Source: Deltaproteobacteria bacterium (GTDB lineage Bacteria > Myxococcota_A > UBA9160 > SZUA-336). Taken from it: 64,000 nucleotides of DNA. Shown in pieces: positions 16,669 through 26,321 of this stretch. Under the pieces are notes generated by a model. The model was not told where the DNA came from. It did not search any database and was given only the letters and a program-made list of their open reading frames with translations. The DNA is taken from contig VGRW01000011.1 in assembly GCA_016875225.1 (NCBI GenBank), positions 1-64,000 on the forward strand. The letters run 5' to 3'. Both the position numbers and the translations under genes were made by a program. The number at the start of each line of letters is the position of its first letter. Position 1 is the stretch's first letter.

Positions 16669-17685
16669 ATGCATCGCTGGCCCGCGCTCGCTCTTCTCGC
16701 GCTCTCGCTCTCCGGCTGCGAACGACTGGTCGAGCGGCAGATGGAGCGGAACTTCACGCGCGTCGACGCGAGCGTGCTCGAGTCTCCGGAGCTGCAGATC
16801 GTGATCTGCGGCAGCGGCTCGCCGCTCCCCGACGCGAGCCGCGCGGCGGCCTGCACCGCGGTGATCGCGGGCGGGGAGTTCGTGCTCGTCGACTCGGGGC
16901 CGGGCTCCTGGGAAGTGCTCGATCTCGAGAACCTGCCGGTCGCGAGCGTCTCCGCGGTTCTCCTCACGCACTTCCACTCCGACCACATCGGCGGGCTCGG
17001 CGAGGCGATCACGCAGAGCTGGATCGCGGGCCGCGCGAAGCCGCTTCCGGTGTACGGGCCCGAGGGCGTGGCTCGCGTCGTCGATGGGTTCGCCGCGGCG
17101 TACGCCGCCGACGTCGACTACCGGGTTGCGCACCACGGCGAGGGCTACATGTCGCGCGCCGCGGCACCCGCGCAGGCGCACGAGATCGCGCTCGGCGACG
17201 CGCCCAACGCGAGCGCCGTCGTCTTCGAGCGGAGCGGCCTCACGGTCACGATGTTCCGCGTCGGGCACGAGCCGGTGCACCCGGCGGTCGGCTACCGCTT
17301 CGACTTCGCCGGGCGCTCGGTGGTCGTGTCAGGCGACACGGTTCGCAGCGCGAGCCTGGTCGAGCACGCGAGATCGGCGGACGTGCTGGTCCACGAGGCT
17401 CTGCAGAAGGAGCTGATCGGGCGAGGTGTCGCGATCGCCTCGCGGCTCGGTCTCGAGCGCGTGGCGAAGCTCGCGGGCGACATCCCGGACTACCACACGT
17501 CCCCGGTCGAGGCCGCCGAGGTCGCGCGCGATGCGGGCGTGGCGAAGCTCGTGCTCACGCATCTGGTGCCCGCGCCCAACAACGTCCTGGCGCGCCGGCT
17601 CTTCCTCGCCGGCGTCTCCGACGTCTACGAGGGCCCGGTCGTGATCGCGGAGGACGGAATGCGCATCTCGCTCGCACCGCGCTGA
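16669..17685 (+). CDS. Metallo-beta-lactamase-fold lipoprotein
   Basis: A 338-residue hydrolase with a lipoprotein signal (lipobox LSGC, Cys17), so it is probably anchored in the periplasm. The metal motif HFHSDH occupies 101-106, VSGDT carries another ligand, and LTHLVPAP near the end provides the last histidine. The GSGSPLPD...AACTAV opening matches the arylsulfatase / RNase Z-like branch of the superfamily. The ATG follows GGGGAGG. It begins 13 nt after the SDR stop, so cti, SDR and this gene likely form an operon. The substrate is unknown; an ester or phosphodiester is likely. Confidence 0.8.
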   Translation: MHRWPALALLALSLSGCERLVERQMERNFTRVDASVLESPELQIVICGSGSPLPDASRAAACTAVIAGGEFVLVDSGPGSWEVLDLENLPVASVSAVLLTHFHSDHIGGLGEAITQSWIAGRAKPLPVYGPEGVARVVDGFAAAYAADVDYRVAHHGEGYMSRAAAPAQAHEIALGDAPNASAVVFERSGLTVTMFRVGHEPVHPAVGYRFDFAGRSVVVSGDTVRSASLVEHARSADVLVHEALQKELIGRGVAIASRLGLERVAKLAGDIPDYHTSPVEAAEVARDAGVAKLVLTHLVPAPNNVLARRLFLAGVSDVYEGPVVIAEDGMRISLAPR

Positions 17686-17722
17686 GCCAGGCTCCCGACG
17701 GGAAGCCGGGACCCGGACCTGA

Positions 17723-17728
17723 TAGCCT
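17723..17728 (+). promoter_or_regulatory. Candidate -10 element (TAGCCT) immediately before the RND adaptor gene
   Basis: TAGCCT ends 6 nt before the ATG at 17735. If used, transcription would start at or next to the A of the start codon, giving a leaderless message. The gene also lacks a Shine-Dalgarno sequence, which agrees. No -35 box is visible, so the call is tentative. Confidence 0.35.
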
Positions 17729-17734
17729 CCGGGC

Positions 17735-18799
17735 ATGCGCCGTCTCGCATCCCCCTTCGCGACAGCATTGGCGGCCGTCTGGCTCGCAGCTTGCGGATCG
17801 GGTGAGGACCAGGCCGGTTTCGCGCGGCCGGCGCCGGTGGTCGAGGTGCTCACGGTCGAGGCCGAGACGATCCGCGACACGATCGGCCTGGTCGGGCAGC
17901 TGGACTCGGAATCCTCGGTTTCGATCCAGCCGGAGATCGACGGGATCATCGAGTCGATCGAGTTCACCGAGGGCCAGACGGTGAAGAAGGGCGACGTGCT
18001 GGTCACGCTTCGCGACGCCGAGCAGGCCGCGCACGTGCGCGAGGCGAGGGCGCGCGCGAAGCTCGCCTCGGAGATCTTCGAGCGCATCAGCGCCCTCGCC
18101 AAGAAGGAGGTCTCCGCGCAGGCCGAGTACGACCGCGCCAGCGCCGAGCTCGAGGTCGCGCGCGCGGAGGTGCAGCTCCGCGAGGTCGAGCACGCGAAGA
18201 CGCGCGTCCGCGCGCCCTTCGACGGCGTGGTCGGCGCGCGGCTGGTATCGCCCGGCGAGCGGGTCCGCCGCATGACGAAGATCGTGCGCATCGACGCCGT
18301 CGACCGGCTGCAGCTCGTCTTCGCGCTGCCCGAGATCGGCGTGCCCTTCGTGCGCGTCGGTATGCCGGTGACGATCACCGTGACACCGTTTCCCGAGGTC
18401 CGGTTCGAAGGGGAGGTGTTCTTCGTCTCGCCCACGCTCGACGCGACCACGCGCCGGCTCACGCTGAAGGCCTGGGTGCCCAACCCCGGCCGCAAGCTGC
18501 AGCCGGGTCTGTTCGCGAACCTCGAGGTGCAGCTCGCCGAGCGGGAGAACGCGGTGGTCGTCCCGGATTCGGCGATCCTGGTCGATCAGGCCGGCGCGTT
18601 CGTCTGGCGGATCGGCGACGACGGCAAGGCGATTCGGGTTGCGGTCGAGACGGGCCTGCGAAAGGCGTCGCGCGTCGAGATCAGGTCGGGGCTTTCGGCC
18701 GGCGACCGGATCGTCTCGGCGGGAACCCAGAAGGTGACCGAGGGCGAGGCGGTCACGATCGCCGGCAAGGCCGCGCCCGAGGCCGATCGCCCGCTATGA
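17735..18799 (+). CDS. RND efflux periplasmic adaptor (AcrA/HlyD type)
   Basis: A 354-residue membrane fusion protein with a lipobox ending at Cys20 (WLAAC). The order is the usual one: a beta-barrel strand, a lipoyl half-motif (PEIDGIIESIEFTEGQTVKKGDVLV), an alpha-hairpin from about 100 to 155, the second lipoyl half (RAPFDGVVGARLVSPGERV), then beta-barrel and membrane-proximal domains. It links an inner-membrane RND pump to an outer-membrane channel. It is coupled to the pump gene by an ATGA overlap at 18796. No TolC-like gene is present, so the pair probably shares a channel encoded elsewhere. Confidence 0.92.
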   Translation: MRRLASPFATALAAVWLAACGSGEDQAGFARPAPVVEVLTVEAETIRDTIGLVGQLDSESSVSIQPEIDGIIESIEFTEGQTVKKGDVLVTLRDAEQAAHVREARARAKLASEIFERISALAKKEVSAQAEYDRASAELEVARAEVQLREVEHAKTRVRAPFDGVVGARLVSPGERVRRMTKIVRIDAVDRLQLVFALPEIGVPFVRVGMPVTITVTPFPEVRFEGEVFFVSPTLDATTRRLTLKAWVPNPGRKLQPGLFANLEVQLAERENAVVVPDSAILVDQAGAFVWRIGDDGKAIRVAVETGLRKASRVEIRSGLSAGDRIVSAGTQKVTEGEAVTIAGKAAPEADRPL

Positions 18800-21700
18800 G
18801 GCTGCCGGAAGTCTGCATCGAGCGACCGGTGCTGACGACCGTGATGTCGCTCGCGATCGTGCTGATCGGCGCGATCGCGCTGCAGCGCCTGCCGAACCGC
18901 GAGCTTCCGGACGTCGATCCGCCGGTGGTCGGGGTGAGCACGGTGTTTCGCGGCGCCGCGGCCGAGGTCGTCGAGACCTCCGTCACGCAGGTGCTCGAGG
19001 ACCAGCTGATCGGGATCGAGGGCATCCGGCACGTCACGTCGGTCTCGCGCGAGCAGGTGTCGTCGATCAGTGTCGAGTTCGAGCTGTACCGAGACGTGGA
19101 CGCGGCCGCGGCGGACGTGCGCGACCGCGTCGCGCGCGCGCGACGCGACCTGCCCCAGGACGTCGACGAGCCGGTGATCGCCAAGCGCAGCGCGGACGCG
19201 CGGCCGATCCAGTGGATCTCGCTCTCGGGCGGGGGGCTGTCGCAGATCGAGATCTCGACGCTGGCGGAGACGAAGCTGAAGGACCGGCTGGCGCGGCTGC
19301 CCGGCGTGGCCGAGGTCATGCTCGCGGGCGAGCGCCGTTTCGCGATGCGGATCTGGATCGACAACTCGCTCCTCACCGGCCACTCGCTCACGATCGCCGA
19401 CATCGCATCGGCGCTCGGGCGCGAGAACGTCGACATCCCCTCCGGCCGCATCGAGGGCAGCGAGCGCGAGTTCACCGTGCGCACCCCGGGCGAGCTGAAG
19501 ACGCCCGAGGAGTACGAAGCGCTGATCCTGGCCGAGACCCCGTCCGGACCGGTGCGGCTTCGCGACGTGGGCCGCGCGGAGATCGGCGCGGAGGACGACC
19601 GCAAGCTGGTCCGCTTCAACGGGGTGCCGGCGGTGGCGCTCGGCATCGTCAAGCAGTCGAAGGCGAACACGCTCGACGTGGCTGCGGCGGTACGGGCGGA
19701 GCTCGGGCCGCTCGCGGACGAGCTTCCGCCCGGGGTTTCGACCGAGGTCGCGTTCGACTCCTCGATCTTCGTCGAGCGCTCGATCGAGGACGTGACCCGG
19801 ACGATCTTCGAGGCCGTCCTGCTGGTCGTGATCGTGATCTACCTGTTCCTGCGCAGCGCGCGGGCCACGCTGCTCCCGGCCGTCGCAATTCCGGTCTCGG
19901 TCGTCGGCACGTTCGCGGTCCTGTACGCGCTCGACTTCTCGATCAACACGCTGACGCTGATGGGCGTGACGCTCGCGATCGGGCTGGTGGTCGACGACGC
20001 GATCGTCGTGCTCGAGAACATCACGCGCTGGATCGAGCAGGGAACGCCGCGGATGGAGGCGGCGCGGCGCGGCATGAACGAGATCCTGTTCGCCGTGATC
20101 GCGGCGACGGTCTCGACGATCGCGGTGTTCCTGCCGCTGGCGTTCCTGACCGACACGACGGGCCGGCTGTTCCGCGAGTTCGGAGTCACGGTCGCGGCCG
20201 CGGTCGCGATCTCGGGCTTCGTGGCGATCACGCTCACGCCGTCGCTGGGCGCGCGGGTCCTGCGCGCGCACGTCGGCGAGCACGGCTTGAAGGCCGTGCT
20301 CGCGCGCGGCTTCGACCGGCTCGCGAGCGCCTATGCGGCGACGCTCGGGCCGGTGCTCGCCCGGCCCGGCCTGGTGGTGCTCGCGGGCGCGGCCTGGGTC
20401 GGGCTCGGGTTCCTGCTGCTCGCGGTGATCCCGCGCGAGTTCGTGCCGCCGGCCGATCGCGCCACCGTGCTCACCTTCGTCCGCGCTCCCGAGGGCAGCA
20501 CGCTCGACTACACCGCGCGTTACCAGGAAGAGGTCGAGAAGCTCGTGCTCGCGACGCCAGAGGTCGCGCGAAGCTTCTCGATCGTCTCGCTCGGAATGGG
20601 CGGCCCGGGAATGGTGAACGAGGGGGTGCTGTTCACGTCGCTAAAGCTCTGGGAAGAGCGCGACCGCACCCAGCAGCAGATCGTCGACGAGTGGCGCGAG
20701 ACCTTCGGGAGGATCGCGGGCGTCCAGGCGTTCCCGGTGAACCCGGACGCGCTCGGGCAGAATCTGCGCCCCGCGGCGGTGTCGCTCGTCGTGCAGGGGC
20801 CCGACATCTACGAGGTCGCGCGCTACGCGGACCAGATCGTGCACGAGGCTGCGGGCATCCCGGGCCTGGTGAACCTGCAGTCGGACCTGCTGATCAACAA
20901 GCCGCAGCTCGAGGTCGACATCGACCGCAACCGCGCCAGCGACCTGGGCGTCTCCGCGCGCGACATCGCCTCGACGCTGCAGACGCTCCTCGGCGGCCAG
21001 GAGCTCTCGACCTTCAAGCTCGGCGGCGAGACCTACAAGGTGATGGTCCAGCTGGAGCAGAAGGACCGCACCGACCCGCGCTCGGTCCTGCGCGCCTACG
21101 TGCGAAACACCTCGGGCCTGCTCATGCCGCTCGCCTCGTTCGTCGACGTGCGCGAATCGGTCGCGCCGCGCGGGCTGCCGCACTTCGATCGGGTTCGCTC
21201 CGCAACCATCACCGGAAGCCTCGCCGAAGGCGCCGCGCTCGGCGCGGTACTCGAGCAGGTGCAGCGAGTCGCGGCGGAGGTGCTCCCGACGGGCAAGGGC
21301 TACAAGACGGTGTTCTCGGGCGAATCGGAGCAGTTCTACGCCTCGGGCAACGCGCTGCTGTTCGCGTACCTGCTCGCGGTCGTCGCGGTGTACCTCGTGC
21401 TCGCGGCCCAGTTCGAGAGCTTCCTGCACCCGATCACGATCCTGGTCGCGGTCGCGCTCTCGTTCACCGGCGCGCTCGTCACGCTCCTGGCCGTGGGCGC
21501 GACGCTGAACCTGTTCAGCCAGATCGGCCTCGTCATGCTGGTGGGTCTGGTGACGAAGAACTCGATCCTGATCGTCGAGTTCGCGAACCAGCTCCGCGAG
21601 CAGGGCATGGCGCCGCGCGAGGCCGTTTTCGAATCCTCGCGGATCCGCTTCCGGCCGATCCTGATGACGGCGCTCGCGACGATGGCGGGTATCCTGCCGA

Positions 21701-21891
21701 TCGCGATCGGCAGCGGCGCGGGCGGCGAGTCGCGCGCGCCGCTCGGGATCGCCGTCGTGGGGGGGGTGGGGTTCTCGACCGCGCTCACCTTCATCGTCGT
21801 TCCCGCGGTCTATCTCGTCTTCGCGAACCTGAGCCAGCGCCTGGCGCGGCGCGCCGAGGTCGCGGTGGCCAGCGGAGAAGCGAGCGCCTGA
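18796..21891 (+). CDS. RND multidrug efflux transporter (HAE1/AcrB type)
   Basis: A 1031-residue inner-membrane proton-driven pump. The N-terminus shows the family start (RPVLTTVMSLAIVLIGAIAL), two large periplasmic loops flank the expected helices, and the proton-relay Asp pair is seen in GLVVDDAIVVLENI. The second half repeats the pattern with GLVTKNSILIVEFAN. The length matches AcrB/MexB relatives. It is cotranscribed with the adaptor upstream. The substrate range cannot be inferred. The opening FRGAAAEVVETSVTQVLEDQL is typical of HAE1 pumps rather than heavy-metal (CzcA) pumps. Confidence 0.93.
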   Translation: MRLPEVCIERPVLTTVMSLAIVLIGAIALQRLPNRELPDVDPPVVGVSTVFRGAAAEVVETSVTQVLEDQLIGIEGIRHVTSVSREQVSSISVEFELYRDVDAAAADVRDRVARARRDLPQDVDEPVIAKRSADARPIQWISLSGGGLSQIEISTLAETKLKDRLARLPGVAEVMLAGERRFAMRIWIDNSLLTGHSLTIADIASALGRENVDIPSGRIEGSEREFTVRTPGELKTPEEYEALILAETPSGPVRLRDVGRAEIGAEDDRKLVRFNGVPAVALGIVKQSKANTLDVAAAVRAELGPLADELPPGVSTEVAFDSSIFVERSIEDVTRTIFEAVLLVVIVIYLFLRSARATLLPAVAIPVSVVGTFAVLYALDFSINTLTLMGVTLAIGLVVDDAIVVLENITRWIEQGTPRMEAARRGMNEILFAVIAATVSTIAVFLPLAFLTDTTGRLFREFGVTVAAAVAISGFVAITLTPSLGARVLRAHVGEHGLKAVLARGFDRLASAYAATLGPVLARPGLVVLAGAAWVGLGFLLLAVIPREFVPPADRATVLTFVRAPEGSTLDYTARYQEEVEKLVLATPEVARSFSIVSLGMGGPGMVNEGVLFTSLKLWEERDRTQQQIVDEWRETFGRIAGVQAFPVNPDALGQNLRPAAVSLVVQGPDIYEVARYADQIVHEAAGIPGLVNLQSDLLINKPQLEVDIDRNRASDLGVSARDIASTLQTLLGGQELSTFKLGGETYKVMVQLEQKDRTDPRSVLRAYVRNTSGLLMPLASFVDVRESVAPRGLPHFDRVRSATITGSLAEGAALGAVLEQVQRVAAEVLPTGKGYKTVFSGESEQFYASGNALLFAYLLAVVAVYLVLAAQFESFLHPITILVAVALSFTGALVTLLAVGATLNLFSQIGLVMLVGLVTKNSILIVEFANQLREQGMAPREAVFESSRIRFRPILMTALATMAGILPIAIGSGAGGESRAPLGIAVVGGVGFSTALTFIVVPAVYLVFANLSQRLARRAEVAVASGEASA

Positions 21892-21907
21892 ACCGAGGGG
21901 GAGGTCC

Positions 21908-22978
21908 GTGCCGATGTCGAGCACCGCGATGTACTTCGAGGAGATCCGACATGGCGGCTGCTGCGCGTACTTGGTCGGCTGCGAGCGGGCGCGCGTGGCG
22001 GCGATCGTGGACCCGGAGCTGCACGAGATCGACCGCTATCTCGGGGTCGCAGCGTCGCGCGGGTTCCGGATCGCGTACCTGATCGACACGCACACGCACG
22101 CGGACCACTTCTCGGCCGTGCGCGAGCTCGCCGCGCGGCTCGGGGCTCCGGCGGTCATGCACGCGCGAGCGCCGGCACCGTACGTCGACGTGCGCGTCGC
22201 GGATGGCGAGACGCTGATCGTGGGCGAGCTGCGGCTGCGCGTGCTCTACACGCCGGGGCACACCGCCGACTCGATCTGCGTCGTGCTTCCCGATCGCGTT
22301 CTCACCGGCGACACGCTCCTGCTCGGTGGGACCGGGCGCTCGGATCTTCCCACCGGTGACGCGGACGCGCTCTGGGACAGTCTGTTCCATCGGCTGCTGC
22401 GTCTGGACGACCGGCTGCTCGTCTGCCCGGGCCACAACTACAAGAACACGCCGACCGCGACGCTCGCGCACGAGCGCGAGACCAACCCCCGGCTGCAGAA
22501 GTCCGATCGCGACGCCTTCGTCGCTCAGATGGCGAGCTTGAATCTGTCACTGCCCAATCACCTGACCGAGGCGCTGCGGACGAACAGCACCGGCGGAAAG
22601 TCCGTCGACCAGCTGATCCGCGAGGCGGCCAGCCGGATCGCCTTCATGGGCATGGAGGAGCTGCGCGACCGCATCGCGAGCGGCAAGCCGGGCGTCACCG
22701 TCGTGGACGTGCGCGAGGCCGACGCATTCGCGCTCGAGCACATTCCCGGCGCGATCCACCTGCCGCGCGGCCAGCTCGAGCTTCGCGCCGACACGGCCTT
22801 CCCCGATCCGCGAGCGCGGATGGTCGTCTGCTGCGAGATCGGAAGGATCTCGACGCTCGCCGCTGCGACGCTGCGTCAGATGGGATTCACCGGAGCCGTC
22901 GCCCTCGACGGGGGAATCCGTGCCTGGAAGGAGGCCGGTCATCCGCTCGAGAGCGGGAAGCCGGCGGCCCGGACCTAG
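21908..22978 (+). CDS. Persulfide dioxygenase-like metallo-beta-lactamase fused to rhodanese
   Basis: A 356-residue fusion. Residues 1-220 form an ETHE1/glyoxalase II-type domain with ligands His62, His64, Asp66, His67 (THTHADHFS), His118 (TPGHT), Asp135 (TGDT) and His176 (CPGHNY). Residues from about 240 form a rhodanese domain with the active-site loop starting at Cys309 (CCEIGRIS). Such fusions oxidise glutathione persulfide and shuttle sulfane sulfur, so this is probably part of sulfide detoxification. The GTG at 21908 follows GGGGGAGGT; an ATG two codons later is equally possible. It lies 16 nt after the RND gene, but the functions are not clearly linked. Confidence 0.88.
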   Translation: MPMSSTAMYFEEIRHGGCCAYLVGCERARVAAIVDPELHEIDRYLGVAASRGFRIAYLIDTHTHADHFSAVRELAARLGAPAVMHARAPAPYVDVRVADGETLIVGELRLRVLYTPGHTADSICVVLPDRVLTGDTLLLGGTGRSDLPTGDADALWDSLFHRLLRLDDRLLVCPGHNYKNTPTATLAHERETNPRLQKSDRDAFVAQMASLNLSLPNHLTEALRTNSTGGKSVDQLIREAASRIAFMGMEELRDRIASGKPGVTVVDVREADAFALEHIPGAIHLPRGQLELRADTAFPDPRARMVVCCEIGRISTLAAATLRQMGFTGAVALDGGIRAWKEAGHPLESGKPAART

Positions 22979-22985
22979 CGGCGGG

Positions 22986-23984
22986 TCACCAGCGCGCGGC
23001 GTGGGTCCGCACGTCGACGTGCACCCACGGGCCGTGGGACCCGGTCGCCGGGTAGTAGCCGGCGCCGCCCACGAACCAGTCCTCGCCCGGGTCGCGGTCG
23101 AGCGCGTCGGCCAGAGCGAAGAGGTGCTCGGAGTCGCGCACGTCCACCACGCCGTTGCCGTCGAGGTCGTCCATGCGCCCGTCGCGCGGAGACTCGTCCA
23201 CGAAGACGTCCGCCGCCGCGCCCCAGAGGTGCCGGCTGAAGCTCGTCGCGTTTCCGAGCGCGCGGTTGTAGGCCGGCGTGCGATACCCGCTCATCACGGT
23301 GAGCGTCTGCGCGGGGGTTCCCGCGGCGCGGATCGCGTCGAGCAGCGCCTCGAGCTTTCCGGGCAGCCGCTCGTCGAGGACGACGTACTTCGGGAACGCG
23401 CTCTCCTGTTTGCACAGGAACTGTCCGAGCCGGAGCCGCGGCGAGATCGGGGTGTCGATGTTCTCGCGCGTGACCTCGATGAAGCCGCTCGGCGGCTCCA
23501 CCCTCGCGCCCTGGACCAGCGCCGCCTCGGGGTAGCGGCCGATCGCGTAGCCGTTCAGCGCCTGCTTCGCGGACTTCGCGCGGGGCACGATCACGAAGAC
23601 GTTCAAGCGGATCTCGTCGCGGGCTTGCGCGCTCGACACGCGAAGCACGCGCAGTCCGGGGCGCTTCGGCGCACTCAGCACCCATACACCGCGTCGCGTC
23701 GGAGTCAGACCCTTCGCGCCGGTGACCTCGATCTCGAGCGGCGCTCCGTCGCGATCGAGCGCGGCGATTTCGAGCGTGGCGCCGGGAAGCACCGCCGTGC
23801 TCGCGATGCGCAGCCGGCTCGAGACGCCCCCGCGGCGCAGCGCGAAGCGCGCCCGCACGTCCGTGGCTTCCCAGAGCCGGCTCTCGGTCGCCGGGCTCGG
23901 TGGGGCATTCGTGCTTGCGGCGAGCGCGAAGACCGCGACGAACGCGATCGCGAGTGCGAAGCTCGGGGTTCGGGTTGCTTTCAT
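22986..23984 (-). CDS. M15-type peptidoglycan peptidase with an inserted EF-hand-like loop
   Basis: A 332-residue exported protein with an N-terminal hydrophobic signal. Residues 35-135 look like a beta-sandwich. The C-terminal part (about 185-330) matches the zinc D-Ala peptidase M15A/DUF882 group, with MSGYRTPAYN (231-240), His252 and Asp259 in SRHLWGAAAD, and His322 in VHVDVR. Between them sits DDLDGNGVVDVRD (272-284), an EF-hand or dockerin-type calcium loop not usual for this fold. The ATG at 23984 is chosen because it opens directly into the signal peptide; its ribosome site is weak. The next gene, a transpeptidase, is divergent. Cell-wall trimming is the likely role. Confidence 0.75.
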   Translation of the reverse strand: MKATRTPSFALAIAFVAVFALAASTNAPPSPATESRLWEATDVRARFALRRGGVSSRLRIASTAVLPGATLEIAALDRDGAPLEIEVTGAKGLTPTRRGVWVLSAPKRPGLRVLRVSSAQARDEIRLNVFVIVPRAKSAKQALNGYAIGRYPEAALVQGARVEPPSGFIEVTRENIDTPISPRLRLGQFLCKQESAFPKYVVLDERLPGKLEALLDAIRAAGTPAQTLTVMSGYRTPAYNRALGNATSFSRHLWGAAADVFVDESPRDGRMDDLDGNGVVDVRDSEHLFALADALDRDPGEDWFVGGAGYYPATGSHGPWVHVDVRTHAARW

Positions 23985-24064
23985 CACTGCCGTCGAAGGT
24001 GTACGTGGCGGCGCCGCCTCGGGCAAGCGACGTGTCGCCACACTCCATCGGATCGGAACCGCTG

Positions 24065-25726
24065 ATGCGAGAGACGCGTCCCCGCGCATCGCTCCCGGTG
24101 ATCGTCATCACACTCACGCTGCTTCTCGGACACGCAGCTCGCGGTGAAGATCCGGCGTTGGAAAGCGAGATCCTGCGTGCGCGCGTCGAGCAGATCCGCG
24201 ACGACCCGTCGTTCAGCATCCTGGGCGCGGAGTTCGCGGCGAAGCGGCTGATCGCGGACCTGTATGCGCGGCGTGGCTTCACCCGGGTCTGGACCGCGCC
24301 GAGCTCGAGCGACGCTCTGCTTCGCGCGATCCGCGACAGCGCGGCCGACGGGCTCGACCCCGAGGACTACCTGCTCGGCGCGCTCGTGACCGCGCAGCGC
24401 GCCGCGCAGGCGCCGGCCGCGTCGGCGCAGGTGCAGATCGATTGCGACCTGCTCCTCACCGAAGCGCTGATCCGGCTGCTCTACCACGTGAGCTTCGGCA
24501 AGGTCGATCCGAAGAGCCTCGATCCGAGCTGGAACTTCACGCGCAGGATTCACGAAAGCGATTCGGCGGCGCGGGTGCAGCAGCTGATCGACTCGGGCGA
24601 GCTGTACGCCCGCATCGAGCTCGCCAAGCCCCAGCACGCCATGTACCGCGGCCTGAAGGCGGAGCTCGCGCGCCACCGCGCGCTCGCGCAGGCTGGCGCC
24701 TGGCCGACGGTGAGCGCCGGCCCGACGCTCGAGCCGGGAGCGAGCGATCCGCGCGTCCGCGAGCTGCGGTCGCGGCTCGCGGCGACCGGCGACCTGGCCG
24801 CGATCCCGCCGATCGACGAGCTCGTCTACGACGAGGTCCTCGTTGCCTCGGTCGAGGCGTTCCAGGCCCGCCACGGACTCGACGTCGACGGACGGGTCGG
24901 GCGAGCAACCCTCGAGGCGCTGAACGCGCCGGTCGGCGAGCGCATCGAGAAGATCCTGGTGAACCTCGAGCGCGGCCGCTGGCTGCTGCACGAGCTCGAC
25001 CCGACGTTCGTGGTCGTGAACGTCGCGGGGTTCCAGGTCTACTACCTGCGCGACCGCGAAGTGGTCTGGTCCGCGCGCGCCGTCGTCGGGCAGCAGTACC
25101 GCGCCACGCCGATCTTCCGCTCGACCATGACGTACCTGGTCTTCAATCCGACCTGGACGGTACCGCCCGGCATTCTCGAGCACGACATCCTGCCCGAACA
25201 GCGACGCGATCGATCGACGCTGGCGAGGAAGCAGCTCGAGGTGATCGATGCGAGCGGCCGGACCGTGCCGGCGTCGGCGATCGACTGGTCGAGCGCCACG
25301 GCGCGGAGCTTTCCCTACCTGCTGCGCCAGCGGCCCGGACCCGAGAACGCCATGGGCCGGGTGAAGTTCATGTTCCCGAACGCGCACTCCGTGTACCTGC
25401 GCGACACGCCGAGTCGCGATCTCTTCGAGCGGAGCAGGCGAGCGGCAAGCTCCGGCTGCATCCGGATCGAGAATCCGCTCGAGCTGGCGGCGCTCCTGCT
25501 CGAGGGACAGAGCGGGTGGGACCGGGCCGCGATCGAGCGCGCGATCGAGAGCGGCGCGACCCGGACCGTGACGCTCGCGCGGCCGGTCCCGGTGCTGCTC
25601 GCGTACTGGACCGCCTGGGTCGACCGCAACGGAGTGCTGCAGCTCCGGCCCGACATCTACGGCAGCGACGCGAAGGTCGCGAAAGCCCTCCGTGCCGAGT
25701 TCCGCTTCCGCCGCCGGACGCGGTAG
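24065..25726 (+). CDS. YcbB/LdtD-type L,D-transpeptidase
   Basis: A 553-residue periplasmic enzyme that makes 3-3 cross-links in peptidoglycan or attaches proteins to it. A signal peptide ends near residue 27. A scaffold domain follows, then a peptidoglycan-binding repeat at about 228-285 (DPRVRELRSRLAATG and VASVEAFQARHGLDVDGRVG) and the YkuD catalytic domain from about 310. The nucleophile is Cys465 in ASSGCIRIENP, which keeps the Ser-Ser-Gly-Cys form of E. coli YcbB. The ATG opens directly into the signal peptide. It is divergent from the M15 peptidase and is followed after 20 nt by an acyltransferase. Confidence 0.9.
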   Translation: MRETRPRASLPVIVITLTLLLGHAARGEDPALESEILRARVEQIRDDPSFSILGAEFAAKRLIADLYARRGFTRVWTAPSSSDALLRAIRDSAADGLDPEDYLLGALVTAQRAAQAPAASAQVQIDCDLLLTEALIRLLYHVSFGKVDPKSLDPSWNFTRRIHESDSAARVQQLIDSGELYARIELAKPQHAMYRGLKAELARHRALAQAGAWPTVSAGPTLEPGASDPRVRELRSRLAATGDLAAIPPIDELVYDEVLVASVEAFQARHGLDVDGRVGRATLEALNAPVGERIEKILVNLERGRWLLHELDPTFVVVNVAGFQVYYLRDREVVWSARAVVGQQYRATPIFRSTMTYLVFNPTWTVPPGILEHDILPEQRRDRSTLARKQLEVIDASGRTVPASAIDWSSATARSFPYLLRQRPGPENAMGRVKFMFPNAHSVYLRDTPSRDLFERSRRAASSGCIRIENPLELAALLLEGQSGWDRAAIERAIESGATRTVTLARPVPVLLAYWTAWVDRNGVLQLRPDIYGSDAKVAKALRAEFRFRRRTR

Positions 25727-25746
25727 TCTGCGCGCGAGAAGTCGAC

Positions 25747-26310
25747 GTGCTGAAGCTGATCGCGAAGCTGGTCCTGTTGGCGACGGGCTGGAGGCCGGAG
25801 GGCGAGAAGCCGGCGGAGAAGCGCTTCGTGCTGATCGCCGCGCCGCATACCTCCAACTGGGACCTGGTGTACCTGCTCGCGCTCGCGGAGATCTTCGACG
25901 TGCGCATCTCGTGGATGGGCAAGGACACGATCTTCCGGCCTCCCTTCGGCGGGCTGATGCGGCGGCTCGGTGGAATTCCGGTGGTGCGCCACCAGCGCGG
26001 CAATCTGGTCGCGCAGGCCGCGCAGCGCTTCGCGGCGTCAGAGGAGCTCGCGCTCGTGGTTCCGGCCGAGGGCACGCGCGGCGCGGTCGAGCACTGGAAG
26101 TCGGGCTTCTACCACATCGCGCGCAGCGCCGACGTGCCGATCGTGCTCGGCTATCTCGACTACGCGCGCCGCCGCGGCGGCTTCGGCTCGTCGCTGCGCG
26201 CGACCGAGAACGTGCGCAAGGACATGGACCAGATCCGCGCGTTCTACGCCGACAAGACCGCGAAGCACCCCGAGATGTTCGTGGAGCCGAGGCTGAAGGA
26301 AGAGCTCTAG
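25747..26310 (+). CDS. Lysophospholipid acyltransferase-family protein (PlsC-like)
   Basis: A 187-residue enzyme with the two main motifs of glycerolipid acyltransferases: HTSNWD (His34-Asp39, the HX4D catalytic pair) and AEGTR at 107-111, which binds the phosphate. The short form lacking strong membrane helices is known in bacteria and is often annotated as 1-acyl-sn-glycerol-3-phosphate acyltransferase. Its acceptor is not certain. The start is a GTG; the ribosome site is poor and an upstream start inside the transpeptidase tail is not excluded. It lies 20 nt after the L,D-transpeptidase gene and may share its transcript. Confidence 0.8.
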   Translation: MLKLIAKLVLLATGWRPEGEKPAEKRFVLIAAPHTSNWDLVYLLALAEIFDVRISWMGKDTIFRPPFGGLMRRLGGIPVVRHQRGNLVAQAAQRFAASEELALVVPAEGTRGAVEHWKSGFYHIARSADVPIVLGYLDYARRRGGFGSSLRATENVRKDMDQIRAFYADKTAKHPEMFVEPRLKEEL

Positions 26311-26321
26311 GCGCGGCGCGG

